Below are positions 53,565-64,000 of a DNA stretch of 64,000 nt, piece by piece. This stretch comes from Gamsiella multidivaricata. Taxonomy: Eukaryota; Mortierellomycota; Mortierellomycetes; Mortierellales; Mortierellaceae. The stretch lies in assembly GCF_025024155.1 (NCBI RefSeq), contig NW_026251716.1, positions 434,001-498,000 on the forward strand, read 5' to 3'. Every line of letters begins with the position of its first letter. Within the stretch, counting starts at the first letter, position 1. Both the position numbers and the translations under genes were made by a program. The notes under the pieces are model-generated. The model made no database searches, was not told the origin of the DNA, and saw only the letters and a list, made by a program, of their open reading frames with translations.

Positions 53565-55856
53565 GTCCGTGAAAACGCCGCCGTGCCATCCATCTCACAT
53601 TGTTGAGATGGCTCAAGGGCCAATGCGTTTATTTTCAACAAACGAACGATATGGTAAAAAGTAGAGTGCCTCAACGGCACTCACCCCTGGGATCTCTTAA
53701 CAGATCCCGAAACTCTTATTTCTTTTTCTTTTTCCCTCTACCTTTGTTATCTCTTTGCATATTGTTCCTTGACTTTCATGTTAACTGTGCTGTGCTCACT
53801 AACCTGAAAGTTTCTTCAACAGAAGCAGTTACAAAGTCCCCGAAAAAAAATAATTGTTTGGTGCATACACTTCCTTTATTTCCTTCGTCCTCTCCCTATC
53901 TCTTGATTCCATTCTTCGCAGCGCAGCCAGGAACAAGAACTCCCAAAGCAAAGCGAGATACTTGGTCCCCAGAGCGTGATCCTCAGTCCTTGCCGCCGTC
54001 GATAGTCTGTCTCACTGCCTTCCACGATCGATCGTGAACCATCTTGGAGATCTCAAGTCAAGCCGAATGTCCGGATCTTTACGATCATTCCGAGTGAGTT
54101 GTTGTCGTTCTTTTTGAGATATGGTAGGGTCCTCGTCAACCGAAGATCCCTTTCCATGTCTCGAGGCAATGGCTCCGTTTTTGTTATGGTTTCGCATCTG
54201 CAGAAGTGTGGAAGCAGCTCTCAATCAAAAAGTATCTCGTTTCGTTATTTCTTACCTGAGGAAGCACCGGAAGTGAGAGCAGGATTGTGTGTTTGCTATC
54301 AAATGCAGCCATGGTCCTGGATCTCGTCTGGATGTGACATGCATGGACAACTCTATACTCAACGTATTGAGGTGATCTTGCTTTCTCTGGTTATTCTTTT
54401 CTCAATGTAAACACCAAACAATAAATCTATTCAGTAGTACCATAACGATATTCTTATTTTACAGCACTTGAATGTTCTCAGTCGTCCTTGATGAAAACGC
54501 GCTTCAATTCCAGTGCTTTTTTGTCTTGACTTCATTCCTTGTTCTTCATAAACCAAGCGCACTTACTGCCGCAAATGGTTGTTACGTCCCTCTTACGGAG
54601 AGTAGCCTTGCTTGCATCTTGATTTTTGATGTTCAAACAGAGGATTCAACGGATGTATTCACCAGACGGGATGCGTGAATCAAATAGAGGCGGTTACAAG
54701 CGTAACGACAAGCACGACTTGTGTCCGGCCCATATACGCTAGACAGTTGAATCGAATTAAGAGCCTGGGCCCCGAGTCACCAGTAGCAGCAGCAGCAGCA
54801 GCAGTAGTAGTACATCAAAGTGTCTGCACTGGTCTCCGTCCAAGCTGGCTCTCAATTTTAGACCGGCTGCAGGCCTCTTGCAGTATCACACGAGCTCATG
54901 CAACGGATACGCGTAATAGTACGTCAATACATGGATGTTGCACAATGCACAACCCACACTCCACAACGCGCACAGCAAATATACCTTGTTATCGCTCCAA
55001 GTGCTGTAGTTCACTGCTGGAATGTATGTTTAGCTGCAGGGGATGAGCCCCAGTAAGGGCTCGACTTGTTGCCGTCTCGGCCAGCACCTTATATCGGCGG
55101 CAGTCGATCGACGTGAGCTCAGGTGTGCCAATCCGACTTTAGCGCTATAAAGCTCCTACTTCTCTCTTCTGAGGTTCAGATGACCACGCATAGCTGTCCC
55201 AGTCACCAAGCTAGAATACAATAAACGGAACATCCGCTAATGTTAGGTGCCTTCACACAGTTGGTTCCTGACACCGCTGTGTCACAATGGGTGCCAAAAA
55301 GAAAAAGAAGATATAGCACATGAAAGAAAAAATCAAAAGATGTGCCGAGGGCACCGTAGTAGATTCCTTGCACGAGTCTCAGGATAGCCAGAAGCGTCAC
55401 ATCCGTGAGTCCTGGACAGCGCTTGAGGAAAGCAAGCAGAAAGGGATCCTCAACGGGGTATCATGTTCTTGGATATGGAGTCGCCGGATGATCGAATGTC
55501 CGCATTTGAAGCCGAGGCTTGTGCTGAAGGCAAAGCAGGCTCCAACGCAGGCACGCATGCAAGCAGCCCTGGACATCGTCCACAGACAAGGTGCTCGACA
55601 GCGGTATAATGGTGTCCAATGCGCGTGACATACCAAAGGTGCTGGTCTTGCTGGTGGCTGGCGTGGAGGAGGGCAGCGGCACGGCTGATGGCCGATCAGG
55701 CAACTGAAAGTCTAGCTGGGGGCACCTATGAATCTGAGAGGACATCTGGGCACTAATCTGGGTACACACCTGGGCACACATCTGGGCACACATCTGGACT
55801 ATGGGCATATACAACCCCGCTTCATGGATGCCGTGTGTCCCTATTGCTATGCTATT
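53565..55856. other. Start of repeat-rich compartment downstream of methionine synthase
   Basis: About 2.3 kb without an intact gene. It holds the methionine synthase 3' region and an AGC/AGT trinucleotide run (54783-54812). It also holds a segment (54781-55037) repeated in inverted orientation at 58371-58612, and a 12-nt minisatellite (GGGCACACATCT variants) at about 55744-55797. Confidence 0.5.
54781..55037 (+). repeat. Inverted-orientation duplicate of 58371-58612
   Basis: Shared features in order: AGC/AGT triplets, GGTCTCCGTCCAAGCTGGCT, CAGGCCTCTTGCAGT, ACGAGCTCATGCAA, ACGTCAATACATGGATGTTG and GTTCACTGCTGGAATGTATG. Identity is roughly 80-85% with indels. Confidence 0.75.
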
Positions 55857-57515
55857 CTACGCGTTCTCAGACTGCTTGGCGGGAGAGTAAAATATCGAGC
55901 TCTGGTCCGCCAGCAATGCCGCTGGCGTGCCAAACTCCACCATCCGTCCCTGGTTCAGTGCCATGAACCTGTCGCTATCCATCACCGTGTCGACCCGATG
56001 CGCGATTGTCAGGATCGTGCGCTCGCGGAACTTTGCTGAATAATCGCCTGTACTAGCGCTGCCGTCTCCAGACCAACCGCAGCCGTCGCTCCGCCCAGGA
56101 CCAACAAGCTGGCCTTGCGAAGAAGCGCCGCCCGTGCAAAGCAGATCAGCTGCCCTTGGTCCACAGAGAAATCGCCGCCTCTCTCAAGCACCATCACATT
56201 GAGCTCCCCCCCCTATGGCCGAGACATAGTCCTTGAGATACGAGACCTCGAGTGCTTGCCACAGCCCGACGTCGGGCCTTGTCCCCAAGGGATCCAGTTG
56301 AACCGAATGGTGCCAGCAAACAGGACCGGATCCTGGGAGATAATCGAGAACCGAGAGTGGCCATCATACAACCCTAGGGCCGAGATATCGGTGCCGTCGA
56401 CAGGGGCCTGTCTCTTGGCGGCCTCGACGCTGCGAAAGAGCGACAGGGTCAAGCTGGACTTGTCTGCTCCTGTTCGGCTGCAGATGCCGAGCTTCTCGTG
56501 AGGGTTGATCGAGCAGTTGACGCCACAGAGGACAAGATCGAGTCCTGGACGATATCTGGTCTCGTAGTCGATGAATTCGACGCGCCCCTGAGTTGGCCAT
56601 TCCTGTGGTGGACGGTTGTCAGCATTGATCTCTGAGGCTTCAGGCTTGAGATCGACGTATTCCTGAAGACGCCCAACGGCTACGATATTGGACTCGAGCT
56701 TGGTGTGCTGGCGGACTATCCAGTTTGGAGCCTGTGTGATACTGAGTGCATATTTCAACGACAGGCCCACAAGACCTGGATCCACAGCGATGTTTTGGCC
56801 AGTGATACGATGGGTAAGTATGTAGATCTAAAAAAAAAAAAAATATATATTGATGGAGCCCAGAGTTTCAAGAATGGGACGAGGGTCAACAGTTTCCTGC
56901 AATGCCGAGATAGAACGCACTCAAATTCTGGCCCAGGCTGTGCTTGTTGCCTTTGACAAACCTCTCTTGCCATCTGTAAGTGCGAATAGTGCTGATTCCA
57001 CCGAGTATTTCCCGGAAAAGCGCAAAAACGACGATCGAGTAACAGAATTCAGCCTGCAGATATTGCGGGACGTTGTCAAGAAGTACCAATGCAGCAAGAG
57101 ATATATGAAGCTAAAAGGAAGGTGAAGCTGGACGTCGACACAGCGACCAGAACCAAAGCCGAAGGGGCCTAGCAGGCTGTCCTTGAGTACACAGCAGAAG
57201 AGCGCGGAAAGACGCTATCAACCGCTGATTGGCCTTTGCTGGAAAGGTTGAGGATATATCCCATGGAAGAGGTATCAAGGAGCATCATTGGCGACCATAG
57301 AACACTATGCAGCAATCTCTGGTGCAACATACGCGCTAAACTGATACAACAATGAGCCTGAATTGTAATCGACTGGAAGATCGTCAGCAGCGAGTACGTG
57401 AAGCCCAATGCCGCATAGATGTCGGTATGAAAAAGTGGAACCTTGATACCCCTTCCTGCACCATTGTCGCTACCCCAGCGAGTCCGCCATAGAGAAGTAG
57501 AAATCAAGGCGGTCT
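55857..57515 (-). pseudogene. Disabled ABCC/MRP-type ABC transporter, C-terminal half
   Basis: Reading on the minus strand from about 57515, fragments follow the order of an ABCC exporter. Membrane domain 2 is seen in TRWGSDNGAGRGIKVPLFHT, SLLTIFQSITIQAHCC and, after a break, REILGGISTIRTYRWQERF. Nucleotide-binding domain 2 is seen in RVEFIDYETRYRPGLDLVL, the Walker A region, SIISQDPVLFAGTIRF and, after a further break, TILTIAHRVDTVMDS, ending at the stop at 55857. It is broken: several frame changes and stops separate the parts. Walker A reads RTGADKSS instead of GxxGxGKS, the signature region reads FSVDQGQ, and Walker B reads LVLGGATAA without the Asp-Glu. The N-terminal half is missing here; debris of an NBD1-like part lies in the inverted repeat at 60.5-64 kb. 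Confidence 0.85.
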
Positions 57516-57636
57516 AAGGCAAGACCTTTATGGGTCTCTACGACTAACAAGAAGTCTGCAGCTAGCCATCCGAGTATCCCACTTGGAGGGTTTACCGCAA
57601 AGAAAAATGCGCCAGTTTGAACGAAGCCAACACAGT

Positions 57637-57980
57637 GCTACTGCTGCTGCTACTACTGCCGCCGGTGCAAGTGTACCAATCATCGTCATCCTGTCGCCTA
57701 GTTACATCGCTGTCAACGCCTCCAGCACAAAGCGAGCATGTTATCGATCGCACAAGGCAGCTGTTGGAGCAAACAATAGCTGTTTCTTTGTTTCATTTTC
57801 ATTTACTTTATTTTACTTTATTTCGTTTCTTTAGCTTTACTTTACTCTATAATCTTGTAGAAGGGAAAGGGAAAAGAAAGAGAAAGAGAGAGAAATGGAA
57901 AAGGAGGAAAAAAAACCTAGGAAAGTCGGCTTGCCATCGGTCAGTCTTACTCAGAAGGGTAAAGGTCGTCCAGGACACAC
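57637..57980 (+). repeat. Direct duplicate, unit A
   Basis: 57637-57783 matches 58577-58743, and 57928-57980 matches 58987-59040, in the same order and orientation, separated by A/T-rich low-complexity sequence of different length. In one frame both copies encode STPPAQ(S/D)EHVIDRT(R/M)QLLEQT, so they may derive from a coding segment. Confidence 0.75.
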
Positions 57981-58576
57981 CCCAAACCAGAAAAAAACCA
58001 TAAAGGGGAAAACCAGATAGGACCTGGAGTATCCTCGTCAACGCAGCAGCTGCCTTGCTCTTCGGCATCCAGGAAAGATGACAGCATGCTGCTACCGTGC
58101 CACGGCAAGCAAGCAAGCAAGTAAGGAAGCATGAGACTAGCACTAAATGGACCAACTAGCCAGAAAAAGATGGAGTGGCCAGTGCTGTCGATGGCCATAT
58201 GGGACATAAACCAGCAAGGCTGCCTTTTCGCCCCAATATGCACGCGCGTAGTGATCCCGAGTTGCGTCCAGGCCCAGCTATCCATTCCTACACAGCACAA
58301 CCATCGCTGCATGCATCCTCTTCCAGACTTATATCCAGCTCACTGGTCTGCTATAGACACCACCACCAGCTAGACATACATCGCAGCAGTGAACTGCGGC
58401 GCTTCTGTGCAACGTCCATGTATTGACATACTGTTACGCGTATTCTTTGCATGAGCTCGCGTGACACCGCAAGAGACCTGCAACCGGTTACCAGAGTGTC
58501 TCACTTGCCGCCGAGAAGGAAAAAAAACTGATAGCCAGCTTGGACGGAGACCAATACAGAAACTTCGATGTAATGA

Positions 58577-59040
58577 CACTGCTACTACTGCTACTGCTAC
58601 TGCTACTGCTACTGGTGCAAGTGCATCAAGCATCGCCAAAAGAGCTGCATCATGTCGCCCAGTAAAATCGCTGTCAACACCTCCAGCACAAGACGAGCAC
58701 GTTATCGATCGCACAATGCAGTTGTTAGAGCAGACAATGGCTGTTCCTGTAATTCATTTTTCATTTTGCTTTTTTTATTTTAGTTCGTTTCATTCTGCTT
58801 CATTCCATTCTGTAATATTTTTATTTTACTTCATTTTATTTTATATTGGTTCATTTTATTCCGTTGTATCCGTTATATTTTGTTTTATTTCATCTATTCT
58901 ATTCATTTCACTCTTTATTTTACTTCTATTCTAATTCTAGTCTTTTTTGCAGAAGGAAAAGAAAAAAAGAGGAAAAGAAGAAAGCTGGCTTGCCATCGGT
59001 CAGACTTGCTCAGAAGAGCAAGGCCGTGCAGGGCACACCT
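58577..59040 (+). repeat. Direct duplicate, unit B
   Basis: Partner of 57637-57980. The middle part (58750-58940) is a TTTATTTTA/TTCATTTTA-rich low-complexity stretch that is longer than in unit A. Confidence 0.75.
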
Positions 59041-59712
59041 CGAGCAGGTTGCAAGCCATGGTGCCCCAAAAAACCACGAATGTGGGAAAAAAAGAATGGA
59101 TCTCACGCAGCAACTCACCAACCCCCACTGACCCATCTTTTTTTATTAGCCCTCGAACCCCATGTGCAACCCCCAATCGCGCAGAACAAATGCCCCGATC
59201 ATCACCGGCACTAAACCTACCAGGGTGTTCTCGGCAACACGAAACCGCCCCGTCAAGCGTAGAGCAGACCACATGGGTCATGACAACAAAAAATGGCCAA
59301 AAGTGCTGCGCTCATTGCTATTCAGAACGGAACTGTTGGTCAAGAAAAATGCAAAGACGGGGGCCCGCTCTTCGCCACCCACTGCTAGCCCTAGGCCTCA
59401 GAAATGGGGCCGCTCATCTTTGATTTTTTGTTTTTCGATTTCATTTTCATAGTTTTTTCGTGTTCTTCGTCCCGGTGATGAACAAAAAAAACTAGAAACG
59501 AATACCAAAAAAAAAATACGGGGGAAAAAAAAAACGAACAAAACAGAAAAAACAGGGAACCCCGCTGTGTGCTCGTACGGTTGGCTTTGCGGTGTACAAA
59601 GTCCAAGAAAGCTCTAGGAACGATGGGGAGAAGGGGGAAGGAGAGTGACAGAGACAGAGAGAAAGAGACAGAGGGAGGGGAGAGAGAGCAGTGCAGAGGT
59701 GAGCGACGATAT

Positions 59713-59955
59713 CAGAGTGCAGGTGCAAAGAGTGGAGGCACAAAGAGTGGAGGTGCAAAGAGTGGAGGTGCAAAGAATGGAGGTGCAAAGAGTGGAGGTG
59801 CAAAGAATGGAGGTGCAAAGAATGGAGGTGCAAAGAGTGGAGGTGCAAAGAGTGGAGGTGCAAAGAGTGGAGGTGCAAAGAGTGGAGGTGCAAAGAGTGG
59901 AGGTGCAAAGAGTGGAGGTGCAAAGAGTGCAGGTGCAAAGAGTGGAAGCATATAG
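59713..59955 (+). repeat. 15-nt minisatellite
   Basis: About 15-16 tandem copies of GGTGCAAAGAGTGGA, with variants at a few positions (AGTGGA/AATGGA/AGTGCA). Because the unit is a multiple of 3, several frames are open in both strands; on the plus strand one encodes GAKSG repeats. No start context, splice sites or flanking domain supports a gene. Confidence 0.92.
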
Positions 59956-60512
59956 TGTGGAGCTGTGAAGAGAGGAGTGGAGAGAGTGCAGCTGAATGTT
60001 ATTACTTACCTTGACGTTGAAGCAGTGACAAGGAGAAAAGAAGAGAGAAAAGAAAAGAAAAGAACGAGGTACAACGGCCGGTTTATATACTGCCAGCGCC
60101 ACCATCGGTTAGAGCCATTTACGGACGAGTGCATTACGACCACTCCATCCACATAATGAAATTCGCCCATTAGAACAGGTACTCGCACAGATACTCCTGC
60201 GGAGGCGCATGCAAAGACATACCCAGGACCGATAGCAGCATTGTTAGCAGTATCGATCGCAGCAATACTAATGGATGATGTTGCACCCAAAACGAGACAA
60301 GAATAAGTAATAGTAACAGCAGGGAAGAAGAGCGAGGAAAAAGAACGCAGACACGCACAGTAGAGACAATGGTACTCTTTCGCAGCAGCACGCTTGTGGG
60401 CAGTGGCTACTGGAAAGGCCTCAAAGCGATCCTGATATACTCGGACCAAACTATCCAGTTCGGAGCACACCTTGCTGAATGGACCCCTTCAATAGCTGAT
60501 TTACGATCTATA

Positions 60513-61616
60513 GTTTAATGCTCCTGTGCCTGGATCAAATAAAGGAATATTACCCACTGCGGCCACTAGCGGCTGACAGACTGGCACAAGCCCTGTAACG
60601 CACATCAACAAATGCGCCAAAAGAAAATGCTACAAGTAACAGCACCCGTGGGGACCTAATAGAGCCGCACCGTTGATACCCTGCAGCCTATTCTGCAGTG
60701 CAGCCTTGTGTGACCACAAAAAATAAACCACCGATCCTAGGATCAGAGTCGTCAGCAATGAGGATCGCGGCAGGTGGCAATGGGCAACAGCAGTCCTGCC
60801 GCTCTCCATGCTAACACAGACCAAAGTGTTCTGTGGAGAGCAAGGAACGGGTCCCATCGCCGTTTTTGGCCCTCCTGGCGACTATGGCCTGGCCAGGGTG
60901 GTTTAAACCTTGACTGGCTGTGCGCTCCACGCATATGTGGCCCATGCATTTGATTCTTGATGTAATTGGAGCTCTCTTTGTTTACAGCCTAAATTTGTGG
61001 CCCAAGCACTGCACTCCCAAAGTGGCTATGCTGCAGCGACCATCATTGGGCCACGCTCCTGCTGATACTGCCTCGCCTCATTCGCTCCTCCGACATGGCA
61101 GCGGCGTTCTGGGGTTCATCCATCCTGGAACACTCCATTGAAGTGCTGAAGCGATTGAGGGTCAGTGCCATGTTCGAACATTGGTTGCGCTGCGAATGCT
61201 GCTCTGACGAGCTGGACGAGGCGCATTAGACAAGAGTAGTGCTTCCTCAACGGGAAAAGCATCAGCACCGACGATATCTTCTTTAGGCGGGCGTTTTACT
61301 TCACCGGCGATCCCTGGTCGCCTGCTTCCGTAAATGCGTTGTTGCTGGCGTCGTTTCTAAGCTCTGTGATCAGTTGATAGACCGCTAAAAATTACTCTAC
61401 TCTGACCATCTTGCCATCGCGCAGCATCAGAACCGCAGACAACTGTGCCAGCTCCTGCATCTGGTATGTAATAAAAATGTCCGCCTTATCTGCCAGTAGT
61501 TCCTGGACAAGGAGCCTCTCATTTTCGACTCGCAGGAATATTTGGCGTAGCGAAATCAAGCTATTCCCACAACTACAGCAACCGTGACCAATGCAGAAAA
61601 ACGATAGAGATGCCTC
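60513..61616. repeat. Large inverted repeat, left arm
   Basis: The reverse complement of this arm matches 62897-64000, with one mismatch noticed near the inner end (61610). Paired coordinates sum to 124513. The right arm is cut by the window end, so the true left boundary may lie further left or right at 60513. It contains ABCC-like debris on the minus strand (see the pseudogene entry at 61392). Confidence 0.93.
61392..61560 (-). pseudogene. ABC-transporter NBD1 fragment (left arm)
   Basis: The minus strand reads ERLLVQELLADKADIFITYQ followed by MQELAQLSAVLMLRDGKMV and then a stop. This resembles the end of an ABC nucleotide-binding domain, where the H-loop is normally TH-Q; here the His is Tyr (FITYQ). 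Further along in the opposite arm's orientation, ADAFPVEEALLLSNAPRPAR and a linker-like MSEERMRRGSISRSVAQ (ABCC NBD1-TMD2 linker style) appear in broken frames. Confidence 0.55.
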
Positions 61617-61952
61617 CCCCTCACACACACACATTCATAAAGGTCTCTCGCCCCGCGCTCTTTCCTGTCCTCACATTCTCGTCTGTCGTCTCCATCCTAC
61701 TTCCCCGTTTATTTTTTATCTTACTATCCGCCCTGCCTACAACGGCAGCATCATATCCCGTAATTCTATTGTACCCCACATTCATTTTAAAGTCCGGCCA
61801 AGTTGCGCACAGCACTTTCATTAAAGCTCATTTGTGAGTATTAATCTCTTAAGGATCGCTAGACCTTGTCGTCTTCCCGCGCTCTTTTGCTCACCTAAAC
61901 TTATTCACTACTACACTGTCCTTACTGTCATTGTCTGCCCCTTCGAACAGCT

Positions 61953-62465
61953 ATGTTTCTTTCAATACATCACCTTCCCGCTCCTGCGAGTCTCGTAAAC
62001 TCACAGTTGTGTCGCCTCGGTGTTTCGTCGGCGGTGTTAATGGACCAATTGATGCGTATCACTCTATTAATCTTGGACCACTGCCACTTGTACACTTGTC
62101 TTTATGTGTCAGCGATCCGCTCGATTAAAATGGGGATGGAAAGAGCCTTTAGTATTTGGCCGATATGGCCATTGAAGGAGGCCAACCGATATGAAAGCCA
62201 TCGATCCGCACATCCATGTCGATGTAATGTCACTGCACTACGGATACATCCTATCAACCAGGCATCGATTCTCTACGGATACATCCTATCAACCCAGGTA
62301 TCGATTCTCTACGATTCCTACCGGGAGAGAGCCCGAGCTCAAAACTGGGCAGCAGCAGCTATCGCCCAGCAAATCGACGCTCAGCTGAACTCGTGGGCCA
62401 CTGATGCGATGGTCCATGGCTTTCACTGCAAACTCTCCGAGGTGTTTAATCAGAGCACACAGTAG
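61953..62465 (+). CDS. Hypothetical ORF in the inverted-repeat spacer (170 aa)
   Basis: An ATG frame of 170 codons preceded by a pyrimidine-rich, promoter-like stretch (61620-61950). The C-terminal part has protein-like composition (SYRERARAQNWAAAAIAQQ, then LNSWATDAMVHGFHCK). A 35-36-nt tandem duplication at 62238-62308 (CTACGGATACATCCTATCAA repeated) lies inside and differs by one base, so the two units are read in different frames. No family was recognised. It may be a degraded gene or a chance frame. Confidence 0.25.
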   Translation: MFLSIHHLPAPASLVNSQLCRLGVSSAVLMDQLMRITLLILDHCHLYTCLYVSAIRSIKMGMERAFSIWPIWPLKEANRYESHRSAHPCRCNVTALRIHPINQASILYGYILSTQVSILYDSYRERARAQNWAAAAIAQQIDAQLNSWATDAMVHGFHCKLSEVFNQSTQ

Positions 62466-62896
62466 AGATGTCTGCTCGGCCTTTTCTGAGGACGTCGAGC
62501 ATAGCACGGCAAGTTTTATGAGATGTGCTTGTTGCCTTTCGATAGAGTTGGCACGGATGAACACGTTTCCCTGCCAGTTTCGGCCTCGTCAGTCTCGCTG
62601 CAGATACGTCTATATGAAAATCGCAACTATTCTCATTGTCATGTAGCGCAAGCAGCGCGTCGTGTCCATACATGTTTCTTTTTTCAGTTCTCCAACAGTT
62701 GAGCAGCCCAGATAGAAATGGCTATTTATATGATGGATGGAGCTAATTGCATGGGTCTCTTAAACAAAGCAATGTATTCAATCCTAGAATGAGGACCTGT
62801 AGTTCTGTAAACAGCTTTCTGTTTCCGACTCTAATCGTACTATGGATACCATCAATCTCAAATATATAATCATTTGCGTTATTACTGGGGGAAGAT

Positions 62897-64000
62897 GAGG
62901 CACCTCTATCGTTTTTCTGCATTGGTCACGGTTGCTGTAGTTGTGGGAATAGCTTGATTTCGCTACGCCAAATATTCCTGCGAGTCGAAAATGAGAGGCT
63001 CCTTGTCCAGGAACTACTGGCAGATAAGGCGGACATTTTTATTACATACCAGATGCAGGAGCTGGCACAGTTGTCTGCGGTTCTGATGCTGCGCGATGGC
63101 AAGATGGTCAGAGTAGAGTAATTTTTAGCGGTCTATCAACTGATCACAGAGCTTAGAAACGACGCCAGCAACAACGCATTTACGGAAGCAGGCGACCAGG
63201 GATCGCCGGTGAAGTAAAACGCCCGCCTAAAGAAGATATCGTCGGTGCTGATGCTTTTCCCGTTGAGGAAGCACTACTCTTGTCTAATGCGCCTCGTCCA
63301 GCTCGTCAGAGCAGCATTCGCAGCGCAACCAATGTTCGAACATGGCACTGACCCTCAATCGCTTCAGCACTTCAATGGAGTGTTCCAGGATGGATGAACC
63401 CCAGAACGCCGCTGCCATGTCGGAGGAGCGAATGAGGCGAGGCAGTATCAGCAGGAGCGTGGCCCAATGATGGTCGCTGCAGCATAGCCACTTTGGGAGT
63501 GCAGTGCTTGGGCCACAAATTTAGGCTGTAAACAAAGAGAGCTCCAATTACATCAAGAATCAAATGCATGGGCCACATATGCGTGGAGCGCACAGCCAGT
63601 CAAGGTTTAAACCACCCTGGCCAGGCCATAGTCGCCAGGAGGGCCAAAAACGGCGATGGGACCCGTTCCTTGCTCTCCACAGAACACTTTGGTCTGTGTT
63701 AGCATGGAGAGCGGCAGGACTGCTGTTGCCCATTGCCACCTGCCGCGATCCTCATTGCTGACGACTCTGATCCTAGGATCGGTGGTTTATTTTTTGTGGT
63801 CACACAAGGCTGCACTGCAGAATAGGCTGCAGGGTATCAACGGTGCGGCTCTATTAGGTCCCCACGGGTGCTGTTACTTGTAGCATTTTCTTTTGGCGCA
63901 TTTGTTGATGTGCGTTACAGGGCTTGTGCCAGTCTGTCAGCCGCTAGTGGCCGCAGTGGGTAATATTCCTTTATTTGATCCAGGCACAGGAGCATTAAAC
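62897..64000. repeat. Large inverted repeat, right arm (continues past window end)
   Basis: Reverse complement of 60513-61616. At the last base of the window the match is still running, so the arm length of 1104 bp is a minimum. The spacer between arms is 61617-62896 (1280 bp). Confidence 0.93.
62970..63122 (+). pseudogene. ABC-transporter NBD1 fragment (right arm)
   Basis: Mirror copy of the fragment at 61392-61560, now on the plus strand, with the same Tyr in place of the H-loop His and the same stop after the DGKMVRVE-like end. Confidence 0.55.

Noticed and set aside
59492..60105. Open frames with LHLHS, TLCTS and FAPPL repeats
   Set aside because: Off-frame readings of the 15-nt minisatellite.

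Overview
The window looks like nuclear DNA of a filamentous, early-diverging fungus, probably Mucoromycota and Mortierella-like. The reasons are intron-rich genes with short GT..AG introns of about 70-350 nt, no operons, AATAAA signals after several stop codons, a formin, a Zn2Cys6 regulator, an AP-4-like beta-adaptin and a PlsB/GNPAT-type glycerolipid acyltransferase. The taxonomic call is inference from gene content and style. Exon structures were rebuilt by hand from splice consensus and frame continuity; for all multi-exon genes listed, the summed exons form one complete reading frame.

Layout of the gene-rich part (1-53.6 kb): a dispersed repeat copy (353-1048); a DUF1770-like protein (+); a large mitochondrial-type PPR protein (-); a 3.2 kb gap; a 12-exon glycerol-3-phosphate/DHAP acyltransferase (+); a 3.5 kb gap holding one orphan membrane exon; a 1209-aa Zn2Cys6 transcription factor (+); a MITE-like element and tRNA-Arg(ACG); TATA-binding protein (+); a second tRNA-Arg(ACG); an Ent3/CLINT1-type epsin (+); a small ORF; an SR-type splicing factor (+); cystathionine beta-synthase (-); a decayed DDE transposon carrying the second copy of the dispersed repeat; a diaphanous-type formin (+) convergent with an AP-4-like beta-adaptin (-); and cobalamin-independent methionine synthase (+).

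The last 10 kb (53.6-64 kb) is a different compartment with no intact known gene. It contains a disabled ABCC-type ABC transporter, duplicated segments in both orientations, minisatellites, and a near-perfect inverted repeat (arms 60513-61616 and 62897-64000) that runs off the window edge and carries ABCC-like nucleotide-binding-domain debris.

Functional links: cystathionine beta-synthase and methionine synthase act on the same homocysteine pool. The epsin and the beta-adaptin are both trans-Golgi/endosome coat components. The genes are not clustered closely enough to imply co-regulation. The most unusual items are the terminal inverted repeat with ABC-transporter fragments, the MITE/tRNA-Arg association, the AP-4-like adaptin, the in-frame 18-nt minisatellite in the formin, and the long SR-gene intron with a candidate poison microexon.
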